A DNA stretch of 35,228 nucleotides from Clostridiales bacterium (GTDB lineage: Bacteria > Bacillota > Clostridia > Christensenellales > UMGS416): contig JAGLOK010000133.1 of the NCBI GenBank assembly GCA_023139005.1, forward strand, positions 1-35,228. The letters are read 5' to 3'. This document shows, piece by piece, positions 1-7,476 of this stretch. The notes under the pieces are model-generated. The model saw only the letters and a list, made by a program, of their open reading frames with translations, ran no database searches and was not told where the DNA came from. Each line of letters starts with the position of its first letter. The stretch's first letter is position 1. A program made the translations under genes and the position numbers.

Positions 1-129
1 TAAACCATCATCAACAATATCTCTTGATGAAATGCCATCCAAATGTGCAATAAAACCCATTCCACATGCATCATGCTCAAACTCCGGTCGATAGAGCCCC
101 TGTGCTTCGGGTCGTTTTATAGTTGTCAT
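1..129 (-). CDS. gltB: Glutamate synthase large subunit, N-terminal fragment
   Basis: Only the first 43 codons lie inside the window; the gene continues past position 1. GltB makes glutamate from glutamine and 2-oxoglutarate. The visible N-terminus reads GLYRPEFEHDACGMGFIAH, the class II glutamine amidotransferase start of this family, in which a short propeptide is removed to expose the catalytic cysteine (Cys22 here). ATG at 129 has a GGAGGT ribosome binding site just upstream. It lies 28 bp downstream of the ANTAR regulator on the same strand, so glnA, the regulator and gltB probably form one nitrogen-assimilation transcript. The family call is firm. Whether the rest of the gene is intact cannot be seen. 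Confidence 0.87.
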   Translation of the reverse strand, partial: MTTIKRPEAQGLYRPEFEHDACGMGFIAHLDGISSRDIVDDGL

Positions 130-157
130 TGTTACCTCCATACAAACACTACGATTA

Positions 158-748
158 TTAGTATCTGTAAAACTCCTTACCTTTTGTGTCAATTATTGTT
201 TGTGCAATTTCCTTAATGGGAATTCCTGAATCCATAGAGGTCTTTTGTATTACCCTATAAGCCTCAGGTTCACTCATTTTGTTTTGCTCAATTAGTACTG
301 CTTTAGCTTTTGCAACAATTGACCTTCTATCTAATGTCCTTTGCAGACGATCTCTTTCACGTACGACACCATACAGTCTTTGCCTGTATTTCATTGCAAT
401 TTCTAATGTATGTTGAAGTACCACTTTAGAAACCGGTTTCACCAAACATGTTATGTCATATTCTGTACAATTGTTTTCTACATACATCTTTTCTTCGGAT
501 GTAGTAATAAGTAATATACTTGCATCTGTTTTACTAGAAATATCAATAGCCATATCAAGACCCGTCATATCGGGTAGATTGTTGCTACATAAGATAATAT
601 CAAACTTCTTAATACCTGCAATTCTTATAGCATTCCCTGCGCTGTGACTAACTGCAGTGATTCTGTGTTTAAAGCTATTTATTAATTTTTCAACCTGCAT
701 GCAAACATTTCCGTTTCGCATTACAAGCAATACTTCACCAGAAACCAA
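158..748 (-). CDS. ANTAR-domain response regulator (RNA-binding antiterminator)
   Basis: This is an AmiR/NasT-type protein of about 196 residues. The N-terminal two thirds resemble a receiver domain (hydrophobic strand LLVM near the start, CSNNLPDMTGLDMA around the phosphoacceptor region, KPVS near residue 105). The last 60 residues are an ANTAR domain (AKAKAVLIEQNKMSEPEAY, then EIAQTII). ANTAR proteins bind paired RNA hairpins in leaders and prevent termination. The place of the usual phosphoacceptor Asp is occupied by an Asn-Asn-Leu-Pro-Asp stretch, so phosphorylation may be absent or shifted. Start: GTG at 757 touches the G-run that should be its ribosome binding site, so TTG at 748, about 8 nt after that run, is preferred. 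It sits between glnA and gltB, so nitrogen genes, including amtB with its leader terminator, are the likely targets. Confidence 0.85.
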   Translation of the reverse strand: MVSGEVLLVMRNGNVCMQVEKLINSFKHRITAVSHSAGNAIRIAGIKKFDIILCSNNLPDMTGLDMAIDISSKTDASILLITTSEEKMYVENNCTEYDITCLVKPVSKVVLQHTLEIAMKYRQRLYGVVRERDRLQRTLDRRSIVAKAKAVLIEQNKMSEPEAYRVIQKTSMDSGIPIKEIAQTIIDTKGKEFYRY

Positions 749-833
749 CAGTGCCACCCCCCCTCATCAATAAACCTGGAAACTCTTACTATCTTGAATT
801 GATTAATCAAAAAGCATTACGTCTTTGAAAAAT

Positions 834-2165
834 CTAATATTCAGATAAATATTTATCTAATTCCCATTGATATACTTGGGTGCGGTATTCATCCCATTCT
901 TTCCTTTTTGCTGTTATATAGTTTTCAAAAACATGCTCACCTATTGTTTTCTTAACTAATTCATCTGCCTCCATCAATTTGATTGCTTCGTTAAGATCTG
1001 CAGGAAGGCTATCGATACCATGATTGTCCCTTTCATTTGCATGCATGTTGTATATATTGCTTTCAATTGAGTTCGGTGGTATGAGCGCATCTTTAATTCC
1101 ATCAAGACCTGCCGCTAAATTGCAAGCAAGTGATAGATATGGATTGCATGTAGGGTCTGGATTACGAAGCTCTATTCGAGTGCCCTCCCCACGAGATGCT
1201 GGAATACGAATTAGTGGTGAACGGTTCTTTGAAGCCCAAGCAATATAGACCGGCGCTTCATAACCCGGAACTAAGCGCTTATATGAATTTACTATAGGGT
1301 TTGTTATCGCAGTAAACCCTTTTACATGCTTTAACACTCCAGCAATAAAACTGTAGCATTCTTTGGATAACCCACGACTATCGGATTTATCATAAAAAGC
1401 GTTCTTACCGTTTTTGGATAAGGACTGGTTTGTATGCATACCTGAACCATTCTTTCCAAAGAGTGGTTTAGGAAGAAATGTTGCATATAACCCATGACGC
1501 TTTGCGATGGATTTTACTACCATCTTAAATGTCATAATATTGTCTGCTGTAGTAAGCGCTGAGTCATATTTGAAGTCGATTTCATGCTGTCCATGTGCCA
1601 CTTCGTGATGTGATGCTTCTATTTCAAAGCCCATTTCCTCAAGTACCAAGCACATGTCTCGTCTTGCATCTTCGCCCATGTCAATTGGAGCTAGATCAAA
1701 ATAACCCGCATTATCATGTGTTATAGTTGTTGGATCTCCATTTTCATCTACTTGGAACAAGAAGAATTCGCATTCCGGTCCAACATTATATGAATACCCC
1801 ATATCTTCTGCTTCTTTTAATACTTTTTTAAGTATATATCTTGGATCTCCTTCAAATGGAATTCCATCAGAAGTGTAGATATCACATATCAATCTTGCGA
1901 CTCTACCCACTTGTGGTCGCCAAGGGAAAATAACAAAGGTATCCGGATCAGGACGTAGGTACATATCACTTTCTTCAATGCGCACAAAACCCTCAATAGA
2001 TGATCCATCAAACATACACTGTCCATCCAGTGCTTTTTCTAATTGATCTATTGTGATTGCTACATTTTTCATCTTACCAAATACATCTGTAAACTGTAGT
2101 CTTATAAACTTTACATCGTTCTCTTCTGCTATTTTTAGTACATCTTTTTTTGAATATTTAGCCAT
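834..2165 (-). CDS. glnA: Glutamine synthetase, type I (GSI-alpha)
   Basis: ATP-dependent synthesis of glutamine from glutamate and ammonium; a cytosolic dodecamer in this family. At 443 residues it has the length of the Bacillus/Clostridium GSI-alpha class, which lacks the adenylylation loop. Visible motifs are GPECEFF (129-135, metal-binding glutamates), [10 protein letters not shown] (188-197), [11 protein letters not shown] (238-248, His244), the Glu-flap region [14 protein letters not shown] (292-305), NRSPLIRIP (314-322) and RIELRNPDP (330-338). Arg62 in [12 protein letters not shown] matches the arginine tied to feedback inhibition in the B. subtilis enzyme. ATG at 2165 follows GGAGG. 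Its promoter and two leader hairpins lie in the 195-bp gap after amtB. Apparently intact. Confidence 0.98.
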   Translation of the reverse strand: MAKYSKKDVLKIAEENDVKFIRLQFTDVFGKMKNVAITIDQLEKALDGQCMFDGSSIEGFVRIEESDMYLRPDPDTFVIFPWRPQVGRVARLICDIYTSDGIPFEGDPRYILKKVLKEAEDMGYSYNVGPECEFFLFQVDENGDPTTITHDNAGYFDLAPIDMGEDARRDMCLVLEEMGFEIEASHHEVAHGQHEIDFKYDSALTTADNIMTFKMVVKSIAKRHGLYATFLPKPLFGKNGSGMHTNQSLSKNGKNAFYDKSDSRGLSKECYSFIAGVLKHVKGFTAITNPIVNSYKRLVPGYEAPVYIAWASKNRSPLIRIPASRGEGTRIELRNPDPTCNPYLSLACNLAAGLDGIKDALIPPNSIESNIYNMHANERDNHGIDSLPADLNEAIKLMEADELVKKTIGEHVFENYITAKRKEWDEYRTQVYQWELDKYLSEY

Positions 2166-2191
2166 TTTATCCTCCAGATTGTTATGAGTTT

Positions 2192-2266
2192 CTTATTTAT
2201 TGTAAAAATAAGTATTATTAGTGTTGAGTTTTGCCAATATTGCAGGTTTATATTTATTTTCCTGCA
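2192..2266 (-). promoter_or_regulatory. glnA leader with two hairpins
   Basis: Between the glnA promoter and its ribosome binding site the transcript can form two stems. The first is TGCAGG/CCTGCA (2241-2266, 6 bp, 14-nt loop) and the second is CTTATTT/AAATAAG (2192-2212, 7 bp, 7-nt loop). Neither is followed by a U-run, so neither is a classic terminator. A paired-hairpin leader is what an ANTAR protein binds, but I do not see the hexanucleotide loops with conserved A and G expected of that motif. The role is inferred from context only. Confidence 0.4.
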
Positions 2267-2277
2267 CATTTTATACT

Positions 2278-2305
2278 ATTATATACCTTTTTCTTAATCT
2301 TGCAA
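2278..2305 (-). promoter_or_regulatory. Promoter of glnA
   Basis: The minus strand has TTGCAA (2300-2305), a 16-bp spacer and TATAAT (2278-2283). The start site would lie about 105 nt upstream of glnA, leaving room for the leader hairpins. The amtB promoter has the same TTGCAA -35 box. Confidence 0.65.
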
Positions 2306-2359
2306 TTAGTTTTTGAAAATATATAATATTTTTGCTGCAATTAATGTTTTTGTCAAGCC

Positions 2360-3622
2360 TTATAGTCCCAACATACCATTATATGCAGATATTCCATGTT
2401 CCACTGTATCTAAGCCTTCTACCTCTTCCCTTCTGTGTACTCGTACTTTAACTGTATGCTTTAAAATCTTAAAATACAAGGCAGATGCTACAAGTGCGAA
2501 TCCTCCACAAGCTGCAACCCCTAATGCTTGTATGCCTACCATTGACCAACCACCACCATAAAGCAGTCCTCCATCACGTGCAAAGACCCCAACCAACACA
2601 GTACCTATCATACCGCAAAAACCATGTACTGATATAGCTCCTACCGGATCATCTATAAATAATTTCCCATCAATTGTTTCAATTACAATTACCATGAGTA
2701 CTGCACATACTATACCAATAACAATGGCACCACCAGAGCTAACTGCATCACATCCCGCAGTGATACCTACAAGTCCTGCAAGGCAACCATTGAGTGTCAT
2801 CCCTACATCTGCTTTTTTGCTTCTAATGTAGGTAAAAAGCATTGTTGTAAGGGCTGCTGCTGCTCCTGCTAGAATAGTATTTACTGCTACTGTTCCGATA
2901 GCATATGGATCTGCTGCAAGAGTTGAACCACAATTAAAACCAAACCAACCAAACCATAAAAGCAAAACTCCCAATGCACCCAACGGTATTGAATGTGCAG
3001 GAATTACATTTACCTTCTTACGATTTGTATACTTACCTGCACGTGCGCCTATTGTCTTTGCAGCGGCAAGAGCTGCAAACCCTCCCACTGCATGAACTGC
3101 TGTTGAGCCTGCAAAATCATGAAACCCTAAGTTTGAAAGCCAACCTCCACCCCATATCCAGTGACCTGTTATTGGATATATAAACGAACACATAAATAGG
3201 CAGAAGAATAAATAAACATTAAACTTTGTTCTTTCTGCTACTGCGCCTGATACAATGGTTGCACATGTTGCCGCAAACACTGCTTGGAAAAACCAGAAGA
3301 CATTAAGCGGCAATATATACCCTTCTTGATTATTTCCTATTAGTCCTTCAACTACCTTAGAATTTTGTATGCCAAATCCACTCCAGCCTAAAATCCCAAT
3401 TCCAAAGACATCCTCGCCAAACATTAACGAAAAGCCTATAATATAATAGCACAATGTACCGATAGCTATTGTCATAAAATTTTTCATAATAATGTTTGCT
3501 GTGTTTTTTGACTGAGTAAATCCTGCTTCTACACACGCAAACCCTGCATGCATAATAAACACCAGTGCGGCCGCTGTGATTATCCAGACTGTATTTACTG
3601 CCAATATCAGATCTATCTCCAC
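2360..3622 (-). CDS. amtB: Ammonium transporter Amt
   Basis: Integral membrane ammonium channel/transporter, 420 residues with about 11 membrane spans. The twin pore histidines are visible in AVHAVGGFAAL (His177) and SVHGFCGMIG (His333). Other family marks are the extracellular aromatic region, GAVAERTKFN (126-135) and the cytoplasmic C-terminal motif GLDTVEHG (403-410) before a short tail, where PII proteins act in other species. No glnK gene is adjacent. The start is GTG at 3622, 7 nt after a strong AAAGGAGG. It has its own promoter (3725-3753) and a terminator-like hairpin in its leader, which fits antitermination by the ANTAR protein encoded two genes downstream. First gene of the nitrogen cluster. 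Confidence 0.96.
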   Translation of the reverse strand: MEIDLILAVNTVWIITAAALVFIMHAGFACVEAGFTQSKNTANIIMKNFMTIAIGTLCYYIIGFSLMFGEDVFGIGILGWSGFGIQNSKVVEGLIGNNQEGYILPLNVFWFFQAVFAATCATIVSGAVAERTKFNVYLFFCLFMCSFIYPITGHWIWGGGWLSNLGFHDFAGSTAVHAVGGFAALAAAKTIGARAGKYTNRKKVNVIPAHSIPLGALGVLLLWFGWFGFNCGSTLAADPYAIGTVAVNTILAGAAAALTTMLFTYIRSKKADVGMTLNGCLAGLVGITAGCDAVSSGGAIVIGIVCAVLMVIVIETIDGKLFIDDPVGAISVHGFCGMIGTVLVGVFARDGGLLYGGGWSMVGIQALGVAACGGFALVASALYFKILKHTVKVRVHRREEVEGLDTVEHGISAYNGMLGL

Positions 3623-3643
3623 TTGTTTCCTCCTTTAATATAA

Positions 3644-3693
3644 TAAAAAACGCTCAAACTAAAAATGGCTTAATGCCAAAATGTTTTGAACGT
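3644..3693 (-). terminator. Terminator/attenuator in the amtB leader
   Basis: Read on the minus strand, a stem between the amtB promoter and its ribosome binding site pairs ACGTTCAAAAC with GTTTGAGCGT (one G-U pair and a bulged A). An inner TGGC-ATTAA-GCCA hairpin sits on top, and a run of six T follows at once (3645-3650). The position after the promoter (about 25 nt into the transcript) and before the gene means it can only act as a conditional terminator of amtB. Regulation by the ANTAR protein is inferred. Confidence 0.65.
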
Positions 3694-3724
3694 CTTTGTT
3701 GCAAATCTATTAAATTATATTAGG

Positions 3725-3753
3725 ATTATAGCAATAGATTTATTGTTTTGCAA
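3725..3753 (-). promoter_or_regulatory. Promoter of amtB
   Basis: TTGCAA (3748-3753), a 17-bp spacer, then TATAAT (3725-3730) on the minus strand. A TG one base before the -10 box adds extended -10 character. It is followed directly by the leader hairpin. Confidence 0.72.
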
Positions 3754-3808
3754 GATATAAATGAGAATCTTGCATTATAAGTTGTTGGTCGAATTTAGAT
3801 TAAAAAAA

Positions 3809-4753
3809 CTACAGACCTACTAATACTATAACTATAAATGATATTACTGCTAAGATTGATCCTATTGACAAGGTATTTGAAATATAATTTACATCATCAA
3901 TTGATGGGTTTTGCATAAACACAGGTATCACAAATGGTCCCGGTAAACAAAATAGAACAAATAATGCAGTTACTATCTGCTTGTCTACTCCTAGTGGTAT
4001 GAAAACAGTGTACTTTAAAATAAAAGCTATAGTTAGAGAAAGGACTATCTTTAGAACTGCTGTTATCAGTTCCATTTTCAAACCTTTAAAAGTTAACTTC
4101 AATCCATTCCCAATAACTAAACAAATCAAAAATGCTGTAGGTGCAGATATGAAAGTAAATATATTGTCAAAGGCTCCAAACAGTAGTGTGTCTTCATACA
4201 TCCAAATACCTGCAAAAGAACCCACAAGCCCAAGTATGATAGCCAATATTACAGGGGATTTTATGACTATTGTAAATGATTGCTTAATACTATCTAAACC
4301 TTTTGCTTTATTGTTAAGATTGATAAGCATCGGTACAAATATTAGAAAAACAAAGCTTACTTGTCCGATATCCGCAATACCAAAGTCTGCTGCGGATTCG
4401 TGACCAAAAACAGCCATAAACAATGCATAGCCTATCATCCCTGCTTCAAATCCTGTTAATAGAAATGGAAAGTATTTTGACTTAATTTTAAATACTTTAG
4501 CTATTAGCTTTGCAATCAAAAACAACAAAATACAAGCTAAAAATACACTTAAGAATATCAATAAGTATTCTGACTTGAAGCGAATCTTTATAAATGCAGA
4601 AAATAAAGCAACAGGTAGCGTGACATTTACAACTATCTTTTTAAATGCATCTACCATATTGTCTTTTAATATATCTGCTCTTGTAAGTATATACCCAAGA
4701 ATTATTACTATGATTATTGGTATTACTTTAATGAATATCTCAAATGTATTCAA
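3809..4753 (-). CDS. AEC-family transporter (auxin efflux carrier-like permease)
   Basis: Membrane permease of the AEC family, about 314 residues with roughly ten hydrophobic spans in two halves. Family features are the N-terminal GYILTRADIL segment followed by VVNVTLPVALFSAF and, near the C-terminus, FCLPGPFVIPVFMQ. Relatives export or import organic acids such as malate or malonate; the substrate here cannot be told. An ATG at 4783 is in frame, but it lies over the candidate promoter and has no ribosome binding site. TTG at 4753 has AAGGAG six bases upstream and is the better start. It is divergent from the Mrp/Mbh-like operon. The T-run right after the stop has no clear hairpin. Confidence 0.85.
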   Translation of the reverse strand: MNTFEIFIKVIPIIIVIILGYILTRADILKDNMVDAFKKIVVNVTLPVALFSAFIKIRFKSEYLLIFLSVFLACILLFLIAKLIAKVFKIKSKYFPFLLTGFEAGMIGYALFMAVFGHESAADFGIADIGQVSFVFLIFVPMLINLNNKAKGLDSIKQSFTIVIKSPVILAIILGLVGSFAGIWMYEDTLLFGAFDNIFTFISAPTAFLICLVIGNGLKLTFKGLKMELITAVLKIVLSLTIAFILKYTVFIPLGVDKQIVTALFVLFCLPGPFVIPVFMQNPSIDDVNYISNTLSIGSILAVISFIVIVLVGL

Positions 4754-4784
4754 TGTTAGCTCCTTGTTATTAAAAGATATCATA

Positions 4785-4813
4785 ATTATAGAATATAATG
4801 TAATGCAATGTAA
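4785..4813 (-). promoter_or_regulatory. Candidate promoter of the AEC permease gene
   Basis: TATAAT on the minus strand (4785-4790) with TTACAT 17 bp upstream (4808-4813). The predicted transcript would start some 25 nt before the TTG start of the permease. Confidence 0.45.
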
Positions 4814-4823
4814 GCTAATCTTA

Positions 4824-4852
4824 TTTTATTTAATAATTAAAGATGCTATAAT
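4824..4852 (+). promoter_or_regulatory. Candidate promoter of the Mrp/Mbh-like operon
   Basis: TGCTATAAT (extended -10; hexamer 4847-4852) 35 bp before the first antiporter gene. The -35 region (TTTTAT, 4824-4829) is weak. It is back to back with the candidate permease promoter. Confidence 0.45.
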
Positions 4853-4886
4853 ATTGTTAAGTAAAGGTTTGGAGAATATCAGAGAT

Positions 4887-5381
4887 ATGAAATTTCGAAA
4901 TATAATTACATATGCTTTATGGGTCATCATATTGACCTTTATTTATATGGTTTTACGAGAAAATTTTACGATTACAACTCTACTTGTCGGCTTTGGGTTG
5001 AGTATTGCTTCATTGATTGTTTGTATATTATTTTTTGGGAAAACATTCATAGCACGATATCAGATGAAACTTATCCCTATGATTTGGTATCTTGTCAATC
5101 TAATAATTATCATTATTACTTCAGGTATCAAGTCGCTAGTCCTTGGACTGTTCTATCAAACAACTTCAACTTTAATTGAGTATAAAAGCACATTGAAGAA
5201 TGATATGCTTATTACACTGCTTGCAAACTCAATAACTTTAACACCGGGAACTGTAATCATTGATAAAGCAAATAACACTCTGAAGTTTATGAAATTGTAT
5301 AAGAAACAATCCGCTTCAGATATTAATGATGTGAAGTACCTTGAAAAAATACTAATGAAAGTAGAGGTAGACATAAAATGA
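4887..5381 (+). CDS. mrpE: Na+/H+ antiporter subunit E-like (MrpE/MbhA)
   Basis: Membrane protein of 164 residues in the MnhE/MrpE family. Three or four hydrophobic segments come first, then the hallmark NSITLTPGTVIID in the cytoplasmic C-terminal part. ATG at 4887 follows a GGAG; the open frame extends upstream, but there it runs over the opposite gene and lacks a start signal. It is the first of eight genes that overlap or nearly touch, and it overlaps the next by 4 bp. In Mrp complexes MrpE is an accessory membrane subunit; in Mbh hydrogenases the equivalent is MbhA. The order of the following genes favours the Mbh-type arrangement. Confidence 0.9.
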   Translation: MKFRNIITYALWVIILTFIYMVLRENFTITTLLVGFGLSIASLIVCILFFGKTFIARYQMKLIPMIWYLVNLIIIIITSGIKSLVLGLFYQTTSTLIEYKSTLKNDMLITLLANSITLTPGTVIIDKANNTLKFMKLYKKQSASDINDVKYLEKILMKVEVDIK

Positions 5382-5638
5382 ATTATCCGATGATTGCCTA
5401 TACACTGCTTTCTGCCTTCATTGCAATATTGATAATACGTATGATCATAGGTCCTACTATTTGGGATCGGCTCCTTGCTTTTAATGTGATTTCTTCAAAA
5501 GTTGTGATGCTTATTTGTGCATTTGCACTCTTTACACAGAAGACATACATACTCGATATCGCGATAAGTTTCACCTTGTTTTCATGCATATCCACTGTAC
5601 TCATTGCAAGATTTGTCAAGGAGCGTGGTGCATTATGA
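5378..5638 (+). CDS. mrpF: Antiporter subunit F-like (MrpF/MbhB)
   Basis: A protein of 86 residues with three membrane helices, the normal size and topology of MrpF/MnhF. The motif IIGPTIWDRLLAFNVIS at about 23-39 matches the family signature (GPTxxDRxxAxN). It starts at an ATG overlapping the mrpE stop by 4 bp and ends with a 4-bp overlap into mrpG, typical of translational coupling. Part of the membrane ion-translocating module. Confidence 0.93.
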   Translation: MNYPMIAYTLLSAFIAILIIRMIIGPTIWDRLLAFNVISSKVVMLICAFALFTQKTYILDIAISFTLFSCISTVLIARFVKERGAL

Positions 5639-5940
5639 GCATATTATCAATTATCTTGATGTCTATCTCGTTTGTAATTATGCTTTGTACAATAATTTTA
5701 CAATTTCGCTTTCATGCATTTTATGAAAGAATACTTGTATCCGGTAACATTGATACTGTTGGAATGATATTCTTCATGGTTGCAACGTTTTTTAGTGCAC
5801 CCAGCGTTGAATTTGTCTTGAAAGCTGCTTTGGTTTTAGTTCTGGCACTCATTACAAATCCTATATCTTCTCATGCTACTGCAAGGTCTGCTTTCATTAG
5901 TGGATATCGACCCCAAAAGTTGAAGAGGAAAAAACGATGA
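5635..5940 (+). CDS. mrpG: Antiporter subunit G-like (MrpG/MbhC)
   Basis: 101 residues with three hydrophobic segments, in the MnhG/MrpG family: RFHAFYERILVSGNIDTVG, an uncharged middle span, then KAALVLVLALITNPISSHATARSA with its typical TNPxxxHxxxRA pattern. ATG at 5635 overlaps the mrpF stop (ATGA) and has GGAG upstream. The frame is open further upstream, but only inside mrpF. It ends with a basic tail and overlaps the next gene by 4 bp. Confidence 0.92.
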   Translation: MSILSIILMSISFVIMLCTIILQFRFHAFYERILVSGNIDTVGMIFFMVATFFSAPSVEFVLKAALVLVLALITNPISSHATARSAFISGYRPQKLKRKKR

Positions 5941-6476
5941 TGATTGCAAGATATATATTATACTTTATATTAATCGTCACTGCCTTTTTGACTGTTCAAG
6001 GAAAAAGGCTTCGTAATTCTGTTATATATTTAGGAATATTCTCACTGGTATCATCTCTTGTTTATCTATTGCTTTATGCGCCGGATGTTGCGATAGCAGA
6101 AGCAATCATCGGCTGCACAATTTCTGTTATCTTATTTTTGACAGCATTGAAAAAGTATAAAACATTTGTTATATACTATGTTCCTGAAGATGATGACGCT
6201 CATAGTCGAGAATTCTTATTGTCATTTGAAAAGTACTTAGCAAAAAATGAATTTGGTCCACAGCTCATCCATACATCCTTAGACGACTCCCATCTTCATG
6301 ATACCGAACGATTTGATGTGCTCATCGTTCATCAGGCAGATCAAATGATTTTATACTCCAGTGCATCAAGCTATCACTCTCCATTGATTCGAACTTTCCT
6401 AGAAAACAAACAGTATGACGAGGAAAAAGTCAGCTATTTTTCTTTATCATCAGAGGACGTGGAATATGAAGATTAG
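5937..6476 (+). CDS. MbhD-like subunit (DUF4040; equivalent to part of the MrpA C-terminus)
   Basis: 179 residues. Three N-terminal helices contain YAPDVAIAEAIIGCTISVIL, the DUF4040 / MbhD signature that in true Mrp systems is embedded in the C-terminal part of the large MrpA subunit. After about residue 80 comes an acidic, soluble C-terminal extension (YVPEDDDAHSREF and on, ending EDVEYED) of about 95 residues that I do not recognise. Standing alone as a gene between mrpG and an MbhE-like gene is the Mbh/Mbx arrangement, not the seven-gene Mrp one. It overlaps its neighbours at both ends (4 bp and 11 bp). The soluble tail may contact a partner that this window does not contain. Confidence 0.82.
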   Translation: MMIARYILYFILIVTAFLTVQGKRLRNSVIYLGIFSLVSSLVYLLLYAPDVAIAEAIIGCTISVILFLTALKKYKTFVIYYVPEDDDAHSREFLLSFEKYLAKNEFGPQLIHTSLDDSHLHDTERFDVLIVHQADQMILYSSASSYHSPLIRTFLENKQYDEEKVSYFSLSSEDVEYED

Positions 6477-6753
6477 CAACCTAAGAAGACCTATATTGTT
6501 GGTGTTTTGCATGTTGCTTGCATTTATGCTAATTGTTCTACTCATAATCACCCCAAGCTCCACCTTGGACACCACACTAGCACGAGATAGTGTGGTTGAA
6601 AACCATGTAGAATATACCGGTGCAGATAATGCAGTATCTGCTATATACCTAAACTTCAGATTGTGGGATACGCTTTTTGAAGCACTTGTACTTTTGGTCA
6701 GTGCAGTTGCTGTAATATCTTTTTCAAGGAGTGAAGATACTGATGAAGGATAA
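6466..6753 (+). CDS. MbhE-like subunit (equivalent to the end of MrpA)
   Basis: 95 residues with two membrane helices: one at the N-terminus, then an extracytoplasmic loop, then NAVSAIYLNFRLWDTLFEAL leading into the second helix. That NxVxAIxxxxRxxDTLxEA pattern is the MbhE / MrpA C-terminal signature. ATG at 6466 lies inside the end of the preceding gene (11-bp overlap); a longer in-frame start further up lacks support. It overlaps MrpB by 11 bp. Together with the previous gene it supplies, as two separate proteins, what MrpA carries as one C-terminal region. The N-terminal antiporter half of MrpA is absent from the operon. Confidence 0.8.
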   Translation: MKISNLRRPILLVFCMLLAFMLIVLLIITPSSTLDTTLARDSVVENHVEYTGADNAVSAIYLNFRLWDTLFEALVLLVSAVAVISFSRSEDTDEG

Positions 6754-7132
6754 TAGTCAAATCATTATGTCAACCACAAAGCTCCTAGTTCCAATATCTT
6801 TGATATTCGGAATATATGTCATTATCAATGGTGCTTCTGGTGTAGGTGGTGGATTCCAAGGGGGTGCGATTTTATCTGTAGTACTCATGTTTCGCTGGTT
6901 AAGCGGAGAAGGTCAGGGAAATTCACTCGTGACATTGCGTAATATGGAAAAAGCACTAATGTTACTCATACTGCTTTTTTCTGTAGTATTAATCGGACAA
7001 AATATGCAAATACTTAAAGAATATAATCTGGATCAAGCTTGGTTGCTACTGATTAACATACTCATTGGTCTTAAGGTGTGTTGTGGTTTGTCCATTATAT
7101 TTTTTAGATTTGTATTTTATGAGGCAAGATAA
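6743..7132 (+). CDS. mrpB: Antiporter subunit B-like (MrpB/MbhF)
   Basis: 129 residues with four hydrophobic segments in the MnhB family: STTKLLVPISLIFGIYVIIN, then GVGGGFQGGAILSVVLMFRW, matching the family's PGGGFxGG signature. ATG at 6743 has AAGGAG about 11 bp upstream. A GTG 12 bp earlier is too close to that site. It overlaps the preceding gene by 11 bp and is followed after 2 bp by mrpC. Confidence 0.9.
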   Translation: MKDNSQIIMSTTKLLVPISLIFGIYVIINGASGVGGGFQGGAILSVVLMFRWLSGEGQGNSLVTLRNMEKALMLLILLFSVVLIGQNMQILKEYNLDQAWLLLINILIGLKVCCGLSIIFFRFVFYEAR

Positions 7133-7134
7133 GT

Positions 7135-7476
7135 ATGAATTATTCAATCGGCGAAATCACTGCAATTATCATCTTCTTTATCGGTGTATATGGCGTCATT
7201 GCAAGACGAAATATCATCAAAACTGTGATGTCTTTGGGTATCATGGAAGCTGCTGTAATCCTTTTCTTCCTAGCAAATGGCGCAATAGGTGCAGAGCGTG
7301 CACCTATTAGTGCAGCAGGAATCTCAGCTGATCCGATTCCTCATGCTCTAATGATCACTGCAATCGTTATCGGAGTGGGCGTAACCGCTGTTGCGCTAAC
7401 AATGTTTATCTCTTTATATCATCGATACGGTACTACAAACTGGACCAAGGCACAGAAAGCACGGAAGGAACATTGA
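7135..7476 (+). CDS. mrpC: Antiporter subunit C-like (MrpC/MbhG, NuoK-related)
   Basis: 113 residues with three helices, homologous to NuoK of respiratory complex I. Visible family marks are IARRNIIKTVMSLGIMEAA (22-40, with the Glu of helix 2) and ADPIPHALMITAIVIGVGVT (65-85), matching the DPLPQALxLTAIVIxxAxTA consensus. Its stop overlaps the start of mrpD by one base. Intact for the family. Confidence 0.94.
   Translation: MNYSIGEITAIIIFFIGVYGVIARRNIIKTVMSLGIMEAAVILFFLANGAIGAERAPISAAGISADPIPHALMITAIVIGVGVTAVALTMFISLYHRYGTTNWTKAQKARKEH

Noticed and set aside
2351-2356. TTGACA on the minus strand just after amtB as the glnA -35 box
   Set aside because: No -10 box at 16-18 bp; the TTGCAA/TATAAT pair closer to glnA is better.
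3644-3693. A full ANTAR paired-hexaloop motif in the amtB leader
   Set aside because: The inner loop has five bases and no second hairpin fits before it; I keep only the terminator call.
4575-4886. Long N-terminal extension of the MrpE-like protein
   Set aside because: It lies antisense to the AEC permease gene and over its promoter; the extension does not resemble MrpE.
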